A DNA stretch of 64,000 bases from Dermacentor variabilis (GCF_050947875.1 NC_134574.1:156385534-156449533); one strand, 5' to 3'. Counted from the stretch's first letter, positions 23,260 through 34,263 are shown. Translations and numbers: made by a program. The notes: a model not told the origin generated them from the letters alone.

Positions 23260-23447
23260 ATGAAAAGACTTATAATAACTTCCTGCTGAGCTAGTTGGTG
23301 CATTGCTTTCAAGAACCAAGTTGCGCGTTCAAAAATGACAACCACAGGAAAAGGCGCCGGAGACGGAAAGAGCATCTCCGTCTCCGTCGCCTTTCCCTGT
23401 GATTGTCTTTTTTGAATGCGCATCTTGGTTCTTCAATGAAAAGACTT
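23260..23447 (+). mobile_element. Fold-back element with 12-bp target duplication
   Basis: Direct repeats 'atgaaaagactt' at 23260-23271 and 23436-23447 bracket 164 bp. The insert begins with an asymmetric head ('cctgctgagctagttggtgc') and then forms a palindrome from about 23301 to 23438. The left arm is 'caagaaccaagttgcgcgtt', and the right arm inverse is 'gaagaaccaagatgcgcatt'; both run into 'gacaa(c/t)cacagg(a/g)aaagg' and a GGAGACGGA core. It shares head and layout with fold-backs at 51.0, 54.4 and 59.0 kb. It is non-coding. A DNA-transposon origin is less likely because the ends are asymmetric and the duplication is long. Confidence 0.82.
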
Positions 23448-24936
23448 GTCCCTCGGGCTTGCGCGTTGGGATTATGCGAGGAATGTTTGCACATTGTTAC
23501 TGCCCCCTGTCCTACGTTCAACCCCTCTACGCCAAGGAGTGGTTTCCCTGCTATGCCCCTCTGTGTGGGTTGACCCGACGTGTCCCGATAAGGACCTCTG
23601 CCAGGGTGCAGGGGAGAATGAGGATGCCCGGATGGTATAGTGTATAAGAAAGCCAGCGAGCCGCCACGTGGAGTACGCATCTCCGCCCTTGCGAGGAGGC
23701 GCACGCACGCTGAACGTTACTGTATTTTCCTCGTAGCGCACCACTCAGCCATGACGATGCATTAGACTTCTGTTATTAGTTTTCGTATCAACTTCGCTTT
23801 CCCTGCTGAACCCTCGCCGATGTTCAACGTGGTTCGGGCGCCAAGCAGACGCTGTTACAGGTCACAAAACTCCACCCCCAATGACAAGGTATAAGGCGTC
23901 ACGAGACGGACAGATATTGCAGTGGTATTCGCCAAACAATGCTTACGCATTACAACGGTCACAGGCAGCAAAGTGAGACAGTGCATACGCGGTGACAACG
24001 TGTCTGACAGTGGCGGTGTACAAGCGCGTAAAGACGGTAGCCACATTCGCAACTCAATTCCTTCGTGCGAGACTCGAGTGCACGGGGGGGGTCTAACGTC
24101 TGCACAAATAAATCAAAATGGCTGAGCGAAAACGTCGCTGCTATTCAAACTCTTTATATACAGCGAGGGCAGCTAGCTAGTCGGGCTGGTAAGAGAAAAA
24201 AAAAATGAAAAGAGAGAGTGACATAGGATACAGATAGACGAGGGTCCCGTAGCCTGAACGCGGTAAAGCGTTTCCTCGCAATATGTTTTTCTTTTTTAAC
24301 CTGTCCAAGTCGCACGGTTATAGTTTATGTGATTTACGGTCGCGCGAAGTGCAGAAGCACCAAAAACAGAGCGACTGCGAACGAGCGTGTGAAGGAATGT
24401 AAATATGGAACACGAAAATAAAAAAAGAAGAGGGGGGGTCAATCCAGCCATGCGAAAATTACATATTTGTGTTGGTGTGCATGTATGTGTCAACGTATCT
24501 GAGGTGAAAGCATTGCCATTATCAACACTGCAATGCGATGTCTTAATAAGGATAGGCCCGCAGGCGCTTTTGATTTCAACACATATCAAGCGCTGGCGCC
24601 ATGATCGGCCCACAAAGTCAGCATCTTTCATCACAGTCTCCGGAATCGGCACAAGTCTGATTAGACCAACTCCGGGGTCGGCCAGTTAACTATTACGGGG
24701 CCCTCGAATTCGGTCCAGTCTCCTCGGCGAGAAACCGAACAACGACCATGCACGTCAAAGCCCGGGGAGGTAGTCAATACAATCCCCGCTTTAGTAATAT
24801 CGCCGCGCCTATCCGGAGCCGAACTCACAAGTGCGCCCGTTCGCTCATCTTTGTCATTAGCCGACCGCCTTTCCGAATGGTATGTCTAGCATGGACAATT
24901 GGCTAAAATTTCCTCTCTGGACCTGTTATAACTTAC
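23448..24936. other. No gene recognised
   Basis: Open frames up to 131 codons show no domain. Short G and A runs occur near 24080 and 24196. No further element ends were identified. Confidence 0.45.
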
Positions 24937-25437
24937 AGGGACACTAAAGTGAAAAATGATTTCTTCTGCATCAGTAAATTACAGTTCTACAACACCAAAA
25001 ACACCACTCTTACAACGATAAGAGGTTTGGTAAGCCAGAAAAAGCGCAAGAACGAAATACGGGTGGCGACGCCTACTTAGGCTCCCGCACCTGTGGGCTG
25101 TGAGGTCTTGGATTTTGATGGCATCTTCTAGGGCCTACTAAATATATATAGCGGTACAGATTGACTACATTGTGTTCTAAAGGAACCAAATATTAAGCAT
25201 GGCAAGTTTCGGGAACCTTTATTTAGCCAACGCGGCCCAAATGCGAAAACATACTTTGGAATACCTGACGTCACGCTGACGTACCGGCGCGGGGGCTTCG
25301 GCGCGAAATTAAAATATACTTAGACCTTCATTTTCTCATCTAATAATCAAACTATTTTTTTGAAATGACTGCCTGCAGGGTTCTCAAACAATGCTTCATT
25401 AGTCTAAACTGATTTATTGTTTCGCTTTAGTGTCCCT
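24937..25437. mobile_element. TTAA-flanked (piggyBac-like) MITE, about 501 bp
   Basis: The left end is 'agggacactaaagtgaaaaa' and the right end on the minus strand is 'agggacactaaagcgaaaca', 17 of 20 identical. The right flank is TTAA (25438-25441) and the left flank TTAC (24933-24936), a TTAA with one change. TTAA target use is the hallmark of piggyBac-type elements. There is no transposase frame. The TIR is about 18-20 bp, and the interior is AT-rich and carries no domain. Confidence 0.82.
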
Positions 25438-25441
25438 TTAA

Positions 25442-26343
25442 GAGCCTTTTGTGATAACGAAGCGTGAGAACTCAGTACAGACACCGGGCGCTGGTGGCAG
25501 CATTCGGAACGCTTTCTTGCGAGAGATGCTGGACCGCGACGCTGACGGAGGTGCCACGAGCGTCCACCTATTTATACCTTGATAATGCAGCAATACGAAT
25601 GCAAGACGCACACGTTTCTTTTTCTTCTTCTTCTTCTTTTCTCCCGAGGAGCGAACGCACCCGTATCACGAAGTCGACATCGAATCAGCCTCGCAGCTAG
25701 CTCGCTTCTGTGTGGACCGCGGGTGTTCCGGGCAAGGCCCGAAGAACACTACTCATCAAGCACGACGAAAAAGGGTTGGACGTAAGAACGTGGCGAAGGA
25801 GAGAAGCGTTCAGACATGGAAGCCGGCGAAGCGAGACAAAATCGTTTCGTCTGTCCCTCAAGACAACTTTGACAACGCCGCACTCCGCGGCCGGACTGAC
25901 ACGAAACAAACGACGCTGCTGCTGGAAGCGTGACCCGCGAAAACACAGACGCCACGCACAGCGCCCCATTCGCCCAACCGCGTTTTCCCATACGCTTGCG
26001 CGCTTGGTGCCACGTCGACTCCCCCCCCCCCCCCCCCCGATGAAAACAAACTGGCAAACTAAGGCCGGAAGATGAAGGGGGACCTTCTCTCTTAAAAGGG
26101 CTCCTCCTTGGCCCGCCGCTGCTGCTGCGACGGCTACAGCAGCTCTTAACTAACGCACGGCAGCAGCTCGACGTCGTCTCGGCGCTCTTTCGACTGGCAG
26201 GACAGAAGACGTCGCGAGGCGCAACAGCGGAAGGGTTCGCCAGGGTTGGCACGCTGGGGGAAGGCGGGGTTTGTGACACCAGGGGGCGCAACGGGACGCC
26301 GGTGGGAGGAGGGCAGCAGTCGTCGTCGTCGGTTTGAACTACA
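25442..26343. other. GC-rich stretch, no gene proven
   Basis: CpG-rich, with a C19 run at 26020-26038. Frames reach 239 codons on the minus strand and are poly-Leu/Ser/Cys from a CAG/CTG tract. A CpG island near a 5' exon is possible, but no domain supports it. Confidence 0.4.
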
Positions 26344-26460
26344 AACTGCGTCAACGTTACGCAGCAGCAGCAGCAACAGCAGCAGGAGCTCCGCAGTGAC
26401 AGAAGTAGCAGCAGCAGAAGCAACAACAGCAGCCGTCGTTGCGGCTCACGCGCAGGCTTC
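26344..26460 (+). repeat. Interrupted CAG/CAA trinucleotide tract
   Basis: Clusters of CAG with CAA, CTC and GTA interruptions span about 115 bp. The imperfect pattern could encode poly-Gln or poly-Ser, but no flanking protein signature is visible. Confidence 0.75.
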
Positions 26461-27499
26461 GTATACAAAAGCGCGCTAGCGCAGACTCCCCTCGCCTCTC
26501 GCTTTCAAGCGTCGTTCTAGCCGCATAGTGGCGCTAGCTGAGGCATGAGACGACGGACGCGGAGGCGGCGGCGGCGAGCGCATAAAACGACGACCAGGTC
26601 CGTGGCTCTGATGACTAACGTCCTCGTCCAACGCCGCCACAGCCGCAGAAGCACTCTTGCTGTTGCCTGGACGACGCCTTCGCGGTACGAAATTATTTGT
26701 GGCTCTGCGGCTCTGCAGCTCTCCGCTGCTGCTGTTGCTGCTCTGGAACGCACGTTCCCCTCTGCCCCTCTCAAAACACCCTCAGCCCAACACCGCTCAT
26801 TCTGTTGGGAAGAAGAACAAGAAGAATCGTCGACTCAGTGGCGAGGCAAAGAAATGGGGCGGAGCAAGCAGCACAAGGGTCGTCACGTGATAGTTTCTTC
26901 GACAGTTTGTTCTTTCGCTGTCGTGTTCTTCCGATCCGTTTCATTCGAACCGCGCGATGCATGGACCAACCTCGCCTCGCGACTGAAGGCGCATGCCAGA
27001 TTTCTTCTCCGCTTATATTATTCTCTTGTCTCCCTTTTCCTTTCGTTGTGCGTTTGTGTGTGTGTGTGTGTTTGTTAAGCGTCACTCGAGTCGCACTCAC
27101 TGCGGGCCCTGCACGACACTGAAGGAAGCAACGAACGAACATACGGGGTTAGCAGAGCAGACAAGAATACTCACCCATGTATGCGAACTAACTCACGAAG
27201 TCGGAACGGAAGGATAGCGAGAAACGTACGACGAAAAGTTCGTCGCAGGACGCCCCCCCCTCCCCCCCCCTTTTTTTCGTAGTTCTCCATTCTGCACGCA
27301 GCGTAGTTGCGTCAATGTTTTTCTTGTTTTGTTGTAGCAATTTGTGCGAGTTACGCATCTACAAGGCATAAACCGAGGAACTCTGCAGGTGTTCCGTCTG
27401 GGCGATCGCTTTCCGAGCGAACAGAAGCATGAACCTGCCCATACAGAAAGCCATGTGGCTTTTGTGGTTTCTATCTATTTATCCTTTTGTTTGTTTAGC
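26461..27499. other. GC-rich then mixed DNA, no gene proven
   Basis: Overlapping frames of up to 177 codons (26545-27078) are Arg/Ser/Leu-rich. A short (GT)n lies near 27055-27070 and a C/T homopolymer cluster near 27252-27279. No domain was recognised. Confidence 0.45.
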
Positions 27500-27669
27500 C
27501 GTTCGTTCGTTCGTTCGTTCGTTCGTTCGTTCGTTCGTTCGTTCGTTCGTTCGTTCGTTCGTTCGTTCGTTCGTTCGTTCGTTCGTTCGTTCGTTCGTTC
27601 GTTTTCGTTCGTTCGTTTTCGTTCGTTCGTTCGTTCGTTCGTTCGTTCGTTCGTTCGTTCGTTCGTTCG
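27500..27669 (+). repeat. (CGTT)n microsatellite, about 42 units
   Basis: A long CGTT array interrupted twice by an extra TT near 27601-27620. Frames here are SFVR or NERT repeats (64-147 codons) with no biological meaning. Confidence 0.97.
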
Positions 27670-27857
27670 CAGCACACGCGTCGCTTTTCTCACCTATAAC
27701 ACGGTCACCCAATATTTAGGAGGCAGTCATCATGCGAGGAAAGTGACTCGAGTGCCTGACTGTAACGCATTTGCATTGTCTATCTAGCGCCACGTAATTA
27801 ATCTGATCTCCTGTCTTCTTTTTCTCTCTCTCTTTCACTCACACATCTCTGTCCGTC

Positions 27858-28133
27858 CGTCGATGTGCCTATCTCACACCTTCTTGTCTGTCCGTACGTC
27901 CGTGTGCCTATCTGACACATTCTTGTCTGTCTGTCCGTCTGTCCGTCCGTCCGTCCGTCCGTGTGCCTATCTCACACATTCTTGTCTGTCTGTCTGTCTG
28001 TCCGTCCGTCCGTCTGCCTATCTCACACATTCTTGTCCGTCTGTCCGTCCGTCCGTGTGCCTATCTCACACATTCTTGTCCGTCTGTCTGTCTGTCTGTC
28101 CGTCCGTCCGTCCGTCCGTCCGTCTGTCCGTCC

Positions 28134-28188
<55 letters not shown>

Positions 28189-28216
28189 GGTCCGTCCGTC
28201 CGTCCGTCCGTCTGTC
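27858..28216 (+). repeat. Higher-order minisatellite: 'gtgcctatctcacacattct' units with variable (CTGT/CCGT)n spacers
   Basis: Five units carry a conserved 24-27 bp core (g(a/t)gcctatct(c/g)acac(a/c)ttcttgtc). Each core is followed by a variable number of CTGT and CCGT tetramers, the last expanding to about 30 units. Unit lengths differ because only the spacer length changes. Long frames are CLSV/SVRP repeats, not proteins. Confidence 0.92.
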
Positions 28217-28277
28217 ATGAACCTACTTTTCAAATATTAGCACCATTCTGGAAAATTACCACTTATATAACAAGAGG

Positions 28278-28431
28278 CAGTGGTGAAGCCGGAAATAAAT
28301 TTAGGGCGGGAGGGAGGGGGACACGCATTTGACCTGGAACGGGGAACATACCAACAGAAAAAATTCTGTGAGACGGGGGAATACGGACCTGCCCCCCCCC
28401 CCCCCCTACCGCCCTTCTAGCTACACCATTG
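28278..28431. mobile_element. Short hAT-like MITE, 154 bp
   Basis: The left end is 'cagtggtgaagccggaaata', and the right end read on the minus strand is 'caatggtgtagctagaaggg'. Flanks 'acaagagg' (28270-28277) and 'ataaaagg' (28432-28439) match at six of eight bases, with transitions at the other two, consistent with an old 8-bp hAT-type target duplication. The interior holds a G-rich half and a C17 run. It is non-coding. Confidence 0.6.
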
Positions 28432-28439
28432 ATAAAAGG

Positions 28440-28873
28440 GAGCTCAATTTACGAATTCTGATAAATATTTCGTGATTGGCTGCAATTTTGAGGACGTGAC
28501 AAAGGTGTGCCTCGTACTTATTGAGTGGCGTCCAGTGATTAATACTTATAGTTGACGTTTTACTTGCCTGTACCTACGTTTTTTTTTTTCCTCCTTCATT
28601 CCTCGTGTATAACGTTATGACTATTCGCATCTATGCTCACGTGCATGGTGTGACGTCAGCCCGCGCTATACGAATAACAGTGATAGTGCAAAAGCAAGGC
28701 GTCTATATATACGCTGACTGCATACACGAGTAGTATGCGTGCTGCGGGGATTCATACAGTACACTTTATGCAGTGCATGGGCAGTGTAGTTACAGACACA
28801 ATCAATTGAGAACAGGCTGCAAAAATATTTATCGACTGTGGACGCCCCCATATATCATAATCGAACGAGAAAG
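28440..28873. other. No gene recognised
   Basis: AT-rich sequence with a T10 run near 28580. No domain or element was recognised. Confidence 0.5.
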
Positions 28874-29011
28874 CCTGGCCAGTTTGTTACAAATTGGTGC
28901 GCGACTTACCGGCGACAATTTTTTACGTGGGACGGGGCCAGAAGTACACAGTGAGAACGCCGTGACAAACACGAGGACAAAGACGTTGACGTTCGTCTTG
29001 CCTCGTGTTTC
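28874..29011 (+). mobile_element. Fold-back element, truncated
   Basis: After a head-like 'ctggccagtttgttacaaat', a short palindrome lies at 28966-29010: 'aaacacgaggacaaagacg' against the inverse 'aaacacgaggcaagacg'. The long unpaired segment before it suggests that most of the right arm was lost. Purine-rich arm vocabulary and head resemble the fold-backs at 51.0, 54.4 and 59.0 kb. Membership is tentative. Confidence 0.5.
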
Positions 29012-30072
29012 CTAAATTCGACGCCGCTGAATCATCTTCCACACAGAAGCCCCACCACAAGACGACGCCACATCAAACAAACTCAGCTAACCAATGCTTC
29101 CACGAAAGCCAACAGCAGTCGTCAGAGGTTTCCGTAATCCAAAATATTCGAAGGTTGCATTCAAACGTAACGGTTGAGCACAGAGTCTCTTTTTCTTCCT
29201 TCTTTTTTTTTTTTTTCTTTGACCGCGGAAGTCAGCTCGCGATATCACAAATCTCATACGGGATAGAGGCGACCGCAGGAGTTGAACCCGCTACCCCGTT
29301 CTTTCGAGTAGAACAAGAAAAAAGGGGGCCCCTTGCAGCCACGCCCAACCGCGCAGCGGCCGGTTGATACACATACGAGCCGCCAAAGTGGGCCCCTCAT
29401 CCACGCCACCCCTGGCGACTCGCACGAACCGAGCGAGTACGTCGGCGCAATTGCTTGATGGGTAGCGTGCACCGCAAACGCCAGGCCACACGAGATGGCC
29501 GCTGCAGGCCTGGCGGCCGGCTGGCCTCTCTCCGCACACGCCCGCACACACAGGCGCACTCTCTCACCCTCCGCCGTATATAGGAGTGGCAATGTCCTCA
29601 GCCAGTTGACCTAACCCCCTCCTCCCGTCCCTCTCGTCTTGCCCCGCGGCCTCCCTCTTGCCCTCTTGGCGAGGGCCGCTCAAACGAAAGCATCCGGTCT
29701 CTATTAGCGCTGTCTTCTAGCCCCCCCCCCCCCCCCCCCCCCCCCACACACACACCCGACGCACGATACCACCCTCCTTATCGGCGTCCGCAGAAGCCAC
29801 CACCCGGAAAGGCTCTTCCTCGCCGGTCCAGCGCGCGCCTGTGGCGCTCGACGGTTCGTCGTGCGGGGACGCTCGGACCGTGCGTTGAGGGAAGCGCGCT
29901 GGGGCCAAGCCGCGAGTGCGAGGTGTCAGAACATTGGCGTACCGGCTGGTTGGGTCACTGCTCCAATGAACGAGTCAACTGTACGAAACGAAAATTGTTC
30001 ATAAAGACGAAGATGGCAACTTAAATGACAAACGAAAGACACGCGTAATTGAAAAAGCCCATCTTCATATCT
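29012..30072. other. No gene proven; GC-rich part, C25 run, TATA-like element
   Basis: A C25 run followed by (CA)n lies at 29721-29755. A TATATAGG at 29577-29584 is followed about 27 bp later by an initiator-like 'ccagttg'. Frames up to 120 codons lack domains. Confidence 0.45.
29275..29291 (-). other. tRNA T-arm-like B box
   Basis: On the minus strand GCGGG-TTCAACT-CCTGC folds as a perfect five-pair T arm (one G-U pair) with a B-box-like loop, and is followed by 'ggtcgcc'. No matching D arm or acceptor stem was found upstream, so this is probably a SINE remnant and not a tRNA gene. Confidence 0.3.
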
Positions 30073-30163
30073 TCTGGTTGGCTGCCCTGGACTGAGGCTA
30101 CCGGGCTCAGCCTGGTTAACCTCCCTATCCTTCCTTTTGACTCTCCCTCTCTCTGGTTGGCTG
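30073..30163 (+). mobile_element. 5'-truncated LINE 3' UTR insertion with 12-bp target duplication
   Basis: Perfect direct repeats 'tctggttggctg' at 30073-30084 and 30152-30163 bracket 67 bp of the shared LINE 3' end: '(g)aggctaccgggctcag', 'cctggttaacctccctatcc', then a CTCT tail of only a few units. It shows the same insertion mode as 3.97 kb, but the TC tail never expanded or has shrunk. Confidence 0.85.
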
Positions 30164-30489
30164 AGGCGGCGCAGAGATCTCGCTGAGCTGTGCGTACCTT
30201 GTTATCCCGCCCGAGACTTCGTTGGGTGTCAGGGACAACAGGGAAATCGTAAATGAATCTGCGGTGAAGACAAGTGAGAGACGAATGGTAGAGCTGATGG
30301 CGAAGAGGAAGAGGAAACGCGCAATGAAGAGTGAACGCTCAATTATAAATAATGATAGATACGGTGTAACAAGTATTTAGTCATTTAGATAGACCCGAGA
30401 CGCCAGAAGAACGAGCACGGTGACATCTGCACCGCCACGCAGCTTCAAAAAAACGTTGCTCATATCATGATTCAAAATTAAGATGGGGG

Positions 30490-30702
30490 CCGAGAAATGG
30501 AGCAGCACACTGTGGTATAAAATTTACGAACAGGTATACAAGGTGCTTCAGAAAGGGTGGTCTACATTTCGATAGATGGACCTATCGAATTCGCCTTTAA
30601 CCGAGATAGGTCCACCTATCAAAACGTAGGCCAGCCTTTTTGAGGCACCTTATCCCTGTTTGGAACTTTTATACCATCGTATCATCCTCAGAATTTCTCG
30701 AA
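30490..30702. mobile_element. Near-perfect palindromic element, 213 bp
   Basis: The arms are about 95 bp each. Left parts 'gtggtataaaatttacgaac' and 'aggtgcttcagaaagggtgg' are mirrored on the minus strand by 'atggtataaaagttccaaac' and 'aggtgcctcaaaaaggctgg', then by 'gata(g)(a/g)tggacctatc'. The outer ends near 'cgagaaat' are mirrored as well. The centre is about 20 bp. It is a MITE or fold-back with no head like those at 23.3 or 59 kb. No coding potential and no clear target duplication. Confidence 0.85.
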
Positions 30703-31881
30703 GGGCACACAGGTGATTCTCTAAGAAAAAAAAAAAAAACGAACACATCGCGGTCGCACGGCATACGTACAAAACCAACTATAAGATGATCAAGTCTACA
30801 GACAGAGATGCAGCTCACGGCCAAAACGCAACTCAAAAAGGCATTACTCAAAAAAGGAATCGGAAAGTGGGTATATATGACCTCCGCCTATCTTAGAAGG
30901 GTGATGGTTCGGGCTAGTTGGTTTCATGAATATATGCAGCTATGTATATGAGTTATACATGACTCCGCCTATCGTCCGGAAAAACCTTCCTCGCGCGCAG
31001 CTAAGGAGGGACACCGCATACAATGCAACTATATCCTTCCGCAGAGACGTAGTTGTGCCATTCGCACCTGGATTTTATTTTATTCTGTTTAACGAGCAAG
31101 CGAAGTTGAGTAGCCGTCGCTAGCCTTAGAGTCTCCTTCATTTATTTTCGTCTCGACTGAGAAAGACAGTTCCAACAGCAAAGATTACCCCCCAACACGA
31201 ATGAACGCCAGTCGGTAGCGAGGGAGGCGAAGCTGACGTTTAATTCGAGTTCCCCCCGGAAAGTGTATCTCGTGCTTCCATACAGCTGCTGCCAGCTCCC
31301 GCGGCTGGTGATTCACGGGGCAAACTTTTTTCTTGAAAAACGGAACGGAGTTGCTGAACGCGGTGGACGAGAAAAGCACTACTACGCAGGAACGCATCAT
31401 CCTTTCAGAGCCCGCACGGAAGCACGCGTTCGTACACCGAAGTGACATGCGAATGAACGCACGCTAGGTGCAAGTCGAACACCCGGAGAGGACGCCGGAG
31501 CCAAGTCCGGCCCGATCTGTGTTTCTCTCGACACCTGCAGCTACCGCGTACCTCCTGCTGTATGGTGGGCGCTGCTGATTGCAACGTGTTAGAAGACTAG
31601 CTTTTTTTCACGAGAACAGATAAATAATGGTGGCTTTTTCCGCGCGTGGTCCCAACGAAGGAGTCGTCCAGGCACGCGAGCTTTATCTAAGCGGTGCTCG
31701 CTAATGGAGTTTACAGGGCAATGAAAACTATGTTCAGGCGCCGCAGGTGTTCTGCCTGACTATAGATTATTTCCTTTATTTCTTTCCTTCATTTCGTTGT
31801 GTGCGCTGCAGACCATTATCACGCTAAAAGAAGCGACCGATTGATCGTTGCAGAAGTGCCAGACCCCACCCGACCTGACCT
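30703..31881. other. No gene recognised
   Basis: An A13 run lies near 30727. Open frames are under 90 codons and lack domains. Confidence 0.5.
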
Positions 31882-31883
31882 CA

Positions 31884-31917
<34 letters not shown>

Positions 31918-31982
31918 GGTGGTGGTGGTGGTGGTGGTGGTGGTGGTGGTGGTGGTGGTGGTGGTGGTGGTGGTGGTGGTGG
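31882..31982 (+). repeat. (GAT)n to (GGT)n compound trinucleotide array
   Basis: About seven GAT units pass directly into about 26 GGT units. Poly-Val and poly-Thr frames result. This is a single array with a substituted unit that expanded. Confidence 0.96.
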
Positions 31983-32673
31983 TCTCGAAAATTGTGGCCG
32001 AACCAAACCAGCCGTGGCGGTCGGAGAAAAATCGGTCCGGCGTGAGGAAACTAAACTTACAACATCTTAAATTTATGACTGCGAAACCCTCTAACAAAGT
32101 TCTTGGGCGTAGTCAGACTGCAGCATGAGCAAAAGGGGAGAGAGGGAGAAAAACAAGGAAAAGAGAAATTAATAATATAACAAGCAACAAAATAAATGGT
32201 GACAGTTTCTTAGAAAAACAATAAGATTATTAAAGAAGGCGGAATGATTCGATAACTAAACTCTCTATCGAAGTGTAAACATTTCTGCGACTGCGATGCA
32301 GAACGCGTAGGGGCGCAGAAAGAGAGCAGGAAGGCTGCTGCCCTCTTTGATTCACCTTAGCGACCTGGCGGAATTCGTAAATACTACGCTTTAAAGAGCA
32401 AGATCTGCTCAAACTGCGATGGCGCGTAATCCTGACCCACATTCACAAAAAAACTTTCATACGCTAGAACTGTTTGCAAGAGAAAGTTTCGAACAACCAA
32501 TTTTGTGATGTCAAAGGCACTAGCGAAGACGGCCGGCCAAAAGCCAGAAGACGAACTAAAAGCTTTGCGAATTCAACCAATGAGGTTTCTTTGCCTGTAT
32601 TGTTCATTAGCTTCACTTTGAAATTGGTGGGAAGTGCGGCCACTGAAAGGGTTCGCTATCATAAAATGTACGC
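31983..32673. other. No gene recognised; may hold eroded LINE sequence near its 3' end
   Basis: No frame can be followed upstream from the LINE ORF end at 32674. The rest shows no domain. Confidence 0.4.
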
Positions 32674-32937
32674 TTGACACGTTTGCCGGGCCACACAGCT
32701 AGCACGCTATTGCACATTACTATACAGGCGGACTCAACTATGTTTGCTAAATGCAAGTGTGAAGACGCGATCGATCTTATTCTGTGCCACTGCTCTCACT
32801 TCCATAACAACGCCATGCTCTCCAGTGTTCGTTTGAGTAGACTGGACGACAGGACATTTGCAGAAGCAAAGGTCTTGGGAGCTTCGCACACCGCTCATGA
32901 GCCCAAAAAGCCATTCGAGCTCTTCTACAGTACCTGA
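32674..32937 (+). pseudogene. LINE ORF2 C-terminal relic (zinc-knuckle region)
   Basis: The frame contains KCKCEDAIDLILCHCSHF, then RLSRLDDRTFAEAKVLGA and PKKPFELFYST before the stop at 32935-32937. In I/R1-type LINEs the protein ends with a C-x2-C-x(5-6)-H-x(3-4)-C knuckle, a 'L.RLD.R.F....VLG' motif and a final helix. This copy keeps the order but has C-x-C spacing and lacks the His, so it is decayed. No RT or RNase H remains upstream. The 3' UTR follows directly. Confidence 0.75.
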
Positions 32938-33131
32938 AGGTGACACTTTAGTGCCTGACTTTAGGTATGCTGCACCTGGATTAGGGCACGTGAAAGTGCG
33001 ATCAAGGCTCGTGTCCTCACTCTCTTTCTTTCACTCCACCCCTCCCCTCCCCATGTGTAGGGTAGCAAACTGGACAAAGTCTGGTTAACCTCCCTGACTT
33101 TCCATCTTCCTCTCTCTCTCTCTCTCTCTCT
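32938..33131 (+). mobile_element. LINE 3' UTR and (TC)n tail
   Basis: Continues the relic above: CT-rich stretch, 'tgtgtagggtagcaaactgg', 'ctggttaacctccctgactt', then (TC)11 ending at 33131. This copy joins the ORF end to the 3' UTR found alone elsewhere, so it defines the element's 3' layout. Confidence 0.85.
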
Positions 33132-34195
33132 AAAGGTGATGCCTGAAATGATCCACTCAAACTTAGAAGACACGCACATGAGCAACACGCTGTATAAGAG
33201 GCAACTTAAGTGTCTGGCGATGGCCGGCCGTCCCTAATAAAGATCAACGGCGCCTTCGTCACGCGCGAGGCACTGGCGCAGCGCCATACTCCAAGGTCCA
33301 AGAATAATGTGCAGTTCAATTAAGTTGTCATTTAACCTGAAAGCCCATTTGAGAACAGGCTGTATGTATAGCTTTCGAGGGTTCGCCACCACAGCTCAAT
33401 AGATACAGAGGGAGCAGAAACATTGTCTGTATTTCGTAAAACCAACTACATGGGATTGAGACTCCCGAGCATCTCTGCGAATTACGCGTGCTAAAACTTA
33501 GGCTGCCCCGAACGTGTGAGTATACCTCACGTTCGCGGCGATATAAACGTTAGCCCATGCGTCTTAAGTGCCCCGTCACTGAAAACAAGTATATACGCTC
33601 GCGCACACATTTCGGCTCAAATTCACCGAAAGGTGGATCAGAGCGCCCTCCTGAGACCTGAAGATTGGTCAGTGACATAATCACTTTTGCAGGTTAGTTT
33701 TTTTATTGCCAATTGGCATGTTGCAAACATGAAAAGCTCATTAAAATTTTTTTCAAAATATCGCCACGTTTGGATGCCGAAAGAACAACAACCTGCACCG
33801 TGTACGAGGAAGAAAGCTATGGTTTCCTCGTGTTCGATTACGCTAGAAACAGTTGTTTTCTTTGACAGAACACAAAGATGAAGATGCAAACACGCATTGC
33901 GTGATGGCTCGACACGTCGATGCTTCATCCTGTACTTTTTCGTCTCGTATTGCGCTGTTCCGAAACGCACTTCACTGGTGCTTTGCGTCGCGTATGCCGA
34001 TACGGAGGGCTATATACATCGAAAAATTTTTTAGTTTTCACGAAAGTCGACGGCTACAGTCTGCTTAGGCCACTTCCATGCAGTTTGGTCACGCGTCTGA
34101 CTTCACATCCCGGCTAAATATCGGACACTTAATCGCTTCCCATATAATTTTGAACATGATGGAAAGAAATTTACAGTATACTATAAAAAGGGTTT
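33132..34195. other. No gene recognised
   Basis: Open frames up to 110 codons with no domain. No element ends were identified. Confidence 0.5.
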
Positions 34196-34231
34196 CAGGA
34201 GATAATCTCTGATTAACCTCCGGTTCCTTTG

Positions 34232-34263
<32 letters not shown>

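Noticed and set aside
27858..28216. CRISPR-like array (repeats with variable spacers)
   Set aside because: The spacers are low-complexity CTGT/CCGT runs of changing length, there are no cas genes, and the DNA is eukaryotic.
27344..28332. Long SFVR, SVRPS and CLSV repeat frames
   Set aside because: Translations of the CGTT array and the CTGT/CCGT minisatellite.
29275..29291. tRNA gene on the minus strand
   Set aside because: The T arm folds well, but no D arm, anticodon arm or matching acceptor 5' strand can be placed upstream.
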